Source: Sunxiuqinia elliptica (GTDB taxonomy: Bacteria; Bacteroidota; Bacteroidia; Bacteroidales; Prolixibacteraceae). Taken from it: 64,000 nucleotides of DNA. The position numbers and the translations under genes were made by a program. Position 1 is the stretch's first letter. Each line of letters starts with the position of its first letter. Under the pieces are notes generated by a model. It worked only from the letters and a program-made list of their open reading frames with translations. It was not told the DNA's origin and made no database searches. The stretch is taken from positions 310,001 through 374,000 of the forward strand of contig NZ_FONW01000001.1 of assembly GCF_900113005.1 (NCBI RefSeq), read 5' to 3'. Positions 62,606 to 64,000 of this stretch are shown here, piece after piece.

Positions 62606-63214
62606 ATGGTAATGAATCTTCAAAACGGCGTGAATAAAAGAGATGCCAACCGGGAAAATATCTTAAAAATTGCTCAGGAAATTTTCAGTAAATACGGTTA
62701 CAAAAAAACAACACTCGACGACATTGCCAATGCCGTAAGAAAAGGAAAAAGCTCATTGTACTACTATTTTGACAGCAAGGAAGACTTGTTTCAAGCAGTC
62801 ATCATGAAAGAAGTTACCATCTTAAAACGGGAGCTGGAAAAAGTAGTGATGCGAAATACAGACCCGGTAGAAAAACTTCGCGAATATATTCTGACAAAGT
62901 TGACAACCTACCGCGGACTGGCCAATTTTTACCATGCCTTGGAAAATGACGTAACTGCCATTGAATTTATCGACAACATCAAGGATAAATATGATCAGGA
63001 AGAAATTAGAATGATCAAGCGCATCCTGATTGAAGGTGTTCGAAAAAATGAATTCGAGATTTACGATTTCACCTTGGCTGCCATCGGGATAACAACAGCA
63101 ATTAAAGGCTTAGAAATGCCTCTATCAGCCGGAAATTATGGTTCTGTAAACTTGGAAAAAGGGGTCGATAATATCTTGAAAATCCTTTGCTACGGCATTA
63201 TGAAACGGACTTAA
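62606..63214 (+). CDS. TetR/AcrR family transcriptional regulator
   Basis: The regulator has the N-terminal TetR helix-turn-helix (about residues 14-60, ILKIAQEIFSKYGYKKTTLDDIANAV and KGKSSLYYYFDSKEDLF) and a helical ligand domain. The DNA-binding part is of the common type; the ligand is unknown. A longer frame starts with TTG at 62570, but a TATCTTTA sequence at 62575-62582 resembles the -7 element, so transcription may begin inside that frame; the ATG at 62606 (or 62612) is more likely. No target operon is adjacent. The shared terminator with the MORN gene lies downstream. Confidence 0.88.
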   Translation: MVMNLQNGVNKRDANRENILKIAQEIFSKYGYKKTTLDDIANAVRKGKSSLYYYFDSKEDLFQAVIMKEVTILKRELEKVVMRNTDPVEKLREYILTKLTTYRGLANFYHALENDVTAIEFIDNIKDKYDQEEIRMIKRILIEGVRKNEFEIYDFTLAAIGITTAIKGLEMPLSAGNYGSVNLEKGVDNILKILCYGIMKRT

Positions 63215-63237
63215 AATCAAAAAAAATAGCATACAAG

Positions 63238-63268
63238 AAAAAGCAGTATCAGTTCGATACTGCTTTTT
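63238..63268. terminator. Bidirectional intrinsic terminator between the TetR and MORN genes
   Basis: AAAAAGCAGTATC and GATACTGCTTTTT form a perfect 13-bp stem with a 5-nt loop. T tracts follow in both directions, so it stops the convergent TetR and MORN transcripts. Confidence 0.92.
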
Positions 63269-63287
63269 TGCATTTAAAAATATAAGC

Positions 63288-63746
63288 TCAAAATGTACGC
63301 TCACTGATAAGCTGACCAGCTTCATCAAACTTTTTCCAAGTTCCCACTTTTTCCCCTTTGTGGTATTTCATCTGATAGATTAACTTTCCGTTGTCGTCCC
63401 AAATCATCCATTTCCCATGCTTAACGCCATTTTTATAACTAGCTAAAGCAACCTTTTGCTTCGATTCGTTATAGGTAATCCAGGTACCATTCATTTTGTT
63501 TTTCTTGTACTTCCTAATCTCATTCAGCTGCCCGTTTTTAAAGTAAATGTGTACCGTGCCATCTTTCAACCCATCTTTCAAATCCATCTGCATTTTCGTA
63601 TCTCCATTATCAAAATGAGTGGTATATTGGCCGGTATAAGGTGTCGAATCGGCATAATAAACACCATCAACTTCCTGAATATTTTGAGAATTGGTATAGA
63701 GCGCAAACAGCAATAAGAAGCTGGCTAATAAACTAATTTTTTTCAT
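63288..63746 (-). CDS. Exported MORN-repeat (YwqK-like) protein
   Basis: The 152-residue protein has a signal peptide (about residues 1-20, ALYTNSQ) and about five repeats of the variant MORN type (GQYTTHFDNGDTKMQMDLKDG, GTVHIYFKNGQLNEIRKY, GTWITYNESKQKVALASYKNG, GKWMIWDDNGKLIYQMKYHKG, GTWKKFDEAGQLISERTF). Such repeats occur in YwqK-type proteins, which have been called antitoxins in annotation without strong evidence. The signal peptide argues for a periplasmic or surface role, perhaps in protein binding. It is not linked to a toxin gene here. Confidence 0.85.
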   Translation of the reverse strand: MKKISLLASFLLLFALYTNSQNIQEVDGVYYADSTPYTGQYTTHFDNGDTKMQMDLKDGLKDGTVHIYFKNGQLNEIRKYKKNKMNGTWITYNESKQKVALASYKNGVKHGKWMIWDDNGKLIYQMKYHKGEKVGTWKKFDEAGQLISERTF

Positions 63747-63930
63747 CTCGTTCTCCTTTTTTATAAGGTTTCACACTACGTTTTAAATGTTAACTCAAAG
63801 TTAACTACAGCCCCTATGAATTAACAAATAATTAACGTTAATTTTTGAATAAATTATTTCAGGAAGCGCGACGAACCGCTCATTATAAGACGAATAGAGC
63901 ACTAAAAAGAAAGGAATAAAAAACTGAAAG

Positions 63931-64000
63931 CTATTGCAATTTGGTAGATAAAGACTTAACCGGATACCAAGCGGCAAAGAAACCAATTGCCAACACAACG
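63931..64000 (-). CDS. C-terminal end of a probable FtsX-like ABC permease (partial)
   Basis: The frame enters from the right edge and ends with TAG at 63931. The visible 22 residues read VVLAIGFFAAWYPVKSLSTK and then LQ. A hydrophobic helix ending in AAWYP is the usual close of MacB/FtsX permeases (the AAxxPA pattern before the C-terminus). The call is based on this short tail alone, so it is uncertain. The 184 bases between it and the MORN gene hold no gene. Confidence 0.5.
   Translation of the reverse strand, partial: VVLAIGFFAAWYPVKSLSTKLQ

Noticed and set aside
63288-63746. YwqK-like protein as the antitoxin of a toxin-antitoxin pair
   Set aside because: No small toxin gene is next to it and it has a signal peptide; MORN repeats alone do not show antitoxin function.

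Overview
The window reads as chromosomal DNA of a member of the Bacteroidota. The evidence is two FecI-type or Bacteroidetes-style ECF sigma factor loci, a SusC/SusD pair, several STN, carboxypeptidase-regulatory and TonB-plug proteins, a type IX secretion C-terminal domain, the DUF4271-hemD-rnpA neighbourhood, and promoters of the TTG-N17..20-TAnnTTTG type. The polysaccharide genes and overall gene style suggest a free-living or sediment Marinilabiliales/Prolixibacteraceae-like organism, but that rank is an inference. No rRNA, CRISPR array, phage, integrase or insertion sequence was seen.

Layout. 1-4.7 kb: truncated S41 protease, dCMP deaminase, receiver protein, tRNA-Leu(CAA), small outer-membrane protein and a POT-like transporter, all on the minus strand. 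4.8-12.2 kb: a plus-strand operon with sigma factor, FecR, an STN-aspartyl protease-PDZ protein, an STN-carboxypeptidase-regulatory protein and a large MG2-like/plug protein; there is no classical TonB receptor inside it. 12.2-15.6 kb: lipoate ligase and a TonB-dependent receptor on the minus strand. 15.7-18.4 kb: dtd, mazG, deoC and a FadR-type regulator. 18.4-28.8 kb: an amino-sugar and cell-wall recycling region with murQ and a GlcNAc/MurNAc-type kinase on the minus strand, and on the plus strand GH9-deacetylase, a NagX/HGSNAT-like membrane acetyltransferase, a GH3-beta-lactamase fusion and a metallophosphoesterase-PQQ protein. 28.8-35.1 kb: a SusC/SusD/lipoprotein cassette flanked by a 49-bp near-perfect direct repeat of the end of the preceding gene. 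35.2-43.2 kb: radical SAM protein, a second ECF sigma with a membrane-anchored partner, polyprenyl synthase, ArsR regulator, queD and polA. 43.2-50.6 kb: small proteins and an RND efflux operon on the minus strand. 50.7-56.1 kb: dus, DUF4271-hemD, rnpA, and the tyrA-DAHP synthase/chorismate mutase operon. 56.2-64 kb: a T9SS-exported zinc protease, a GH32 fructanase, rnr, a TetR regulator, a MORN-repeat protein and the tail of a probable FtsX-like permease.

The clearest regulatory discovery is in front of tyrA. A consensus promoter, a 24-residue leader peptide with the run FYYWFYYF, a segment able to pair with the terminator arm, and a strong intrinsic terminator 12 bases before the tyrA start codon together form a complete ribosome-dependent attenuator for aromatic amino acid synthesis. 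The most unusual structural observation is the 49-bp repeat around the SusCD cassette, whose single mismatch is synonymous in the parent gene. The most unusual gene set is the sigma/anti-sigma operon whose STN domains sit on a soluble aspartyl protease and other non-receptor proteins.

Several start codons were moved to internal ATGs because the longer reading frames begin at TTG or GTG within a neighbouring gene or a promoter. All functional calls rest on recognisable motifs and context only; no database search was possible.
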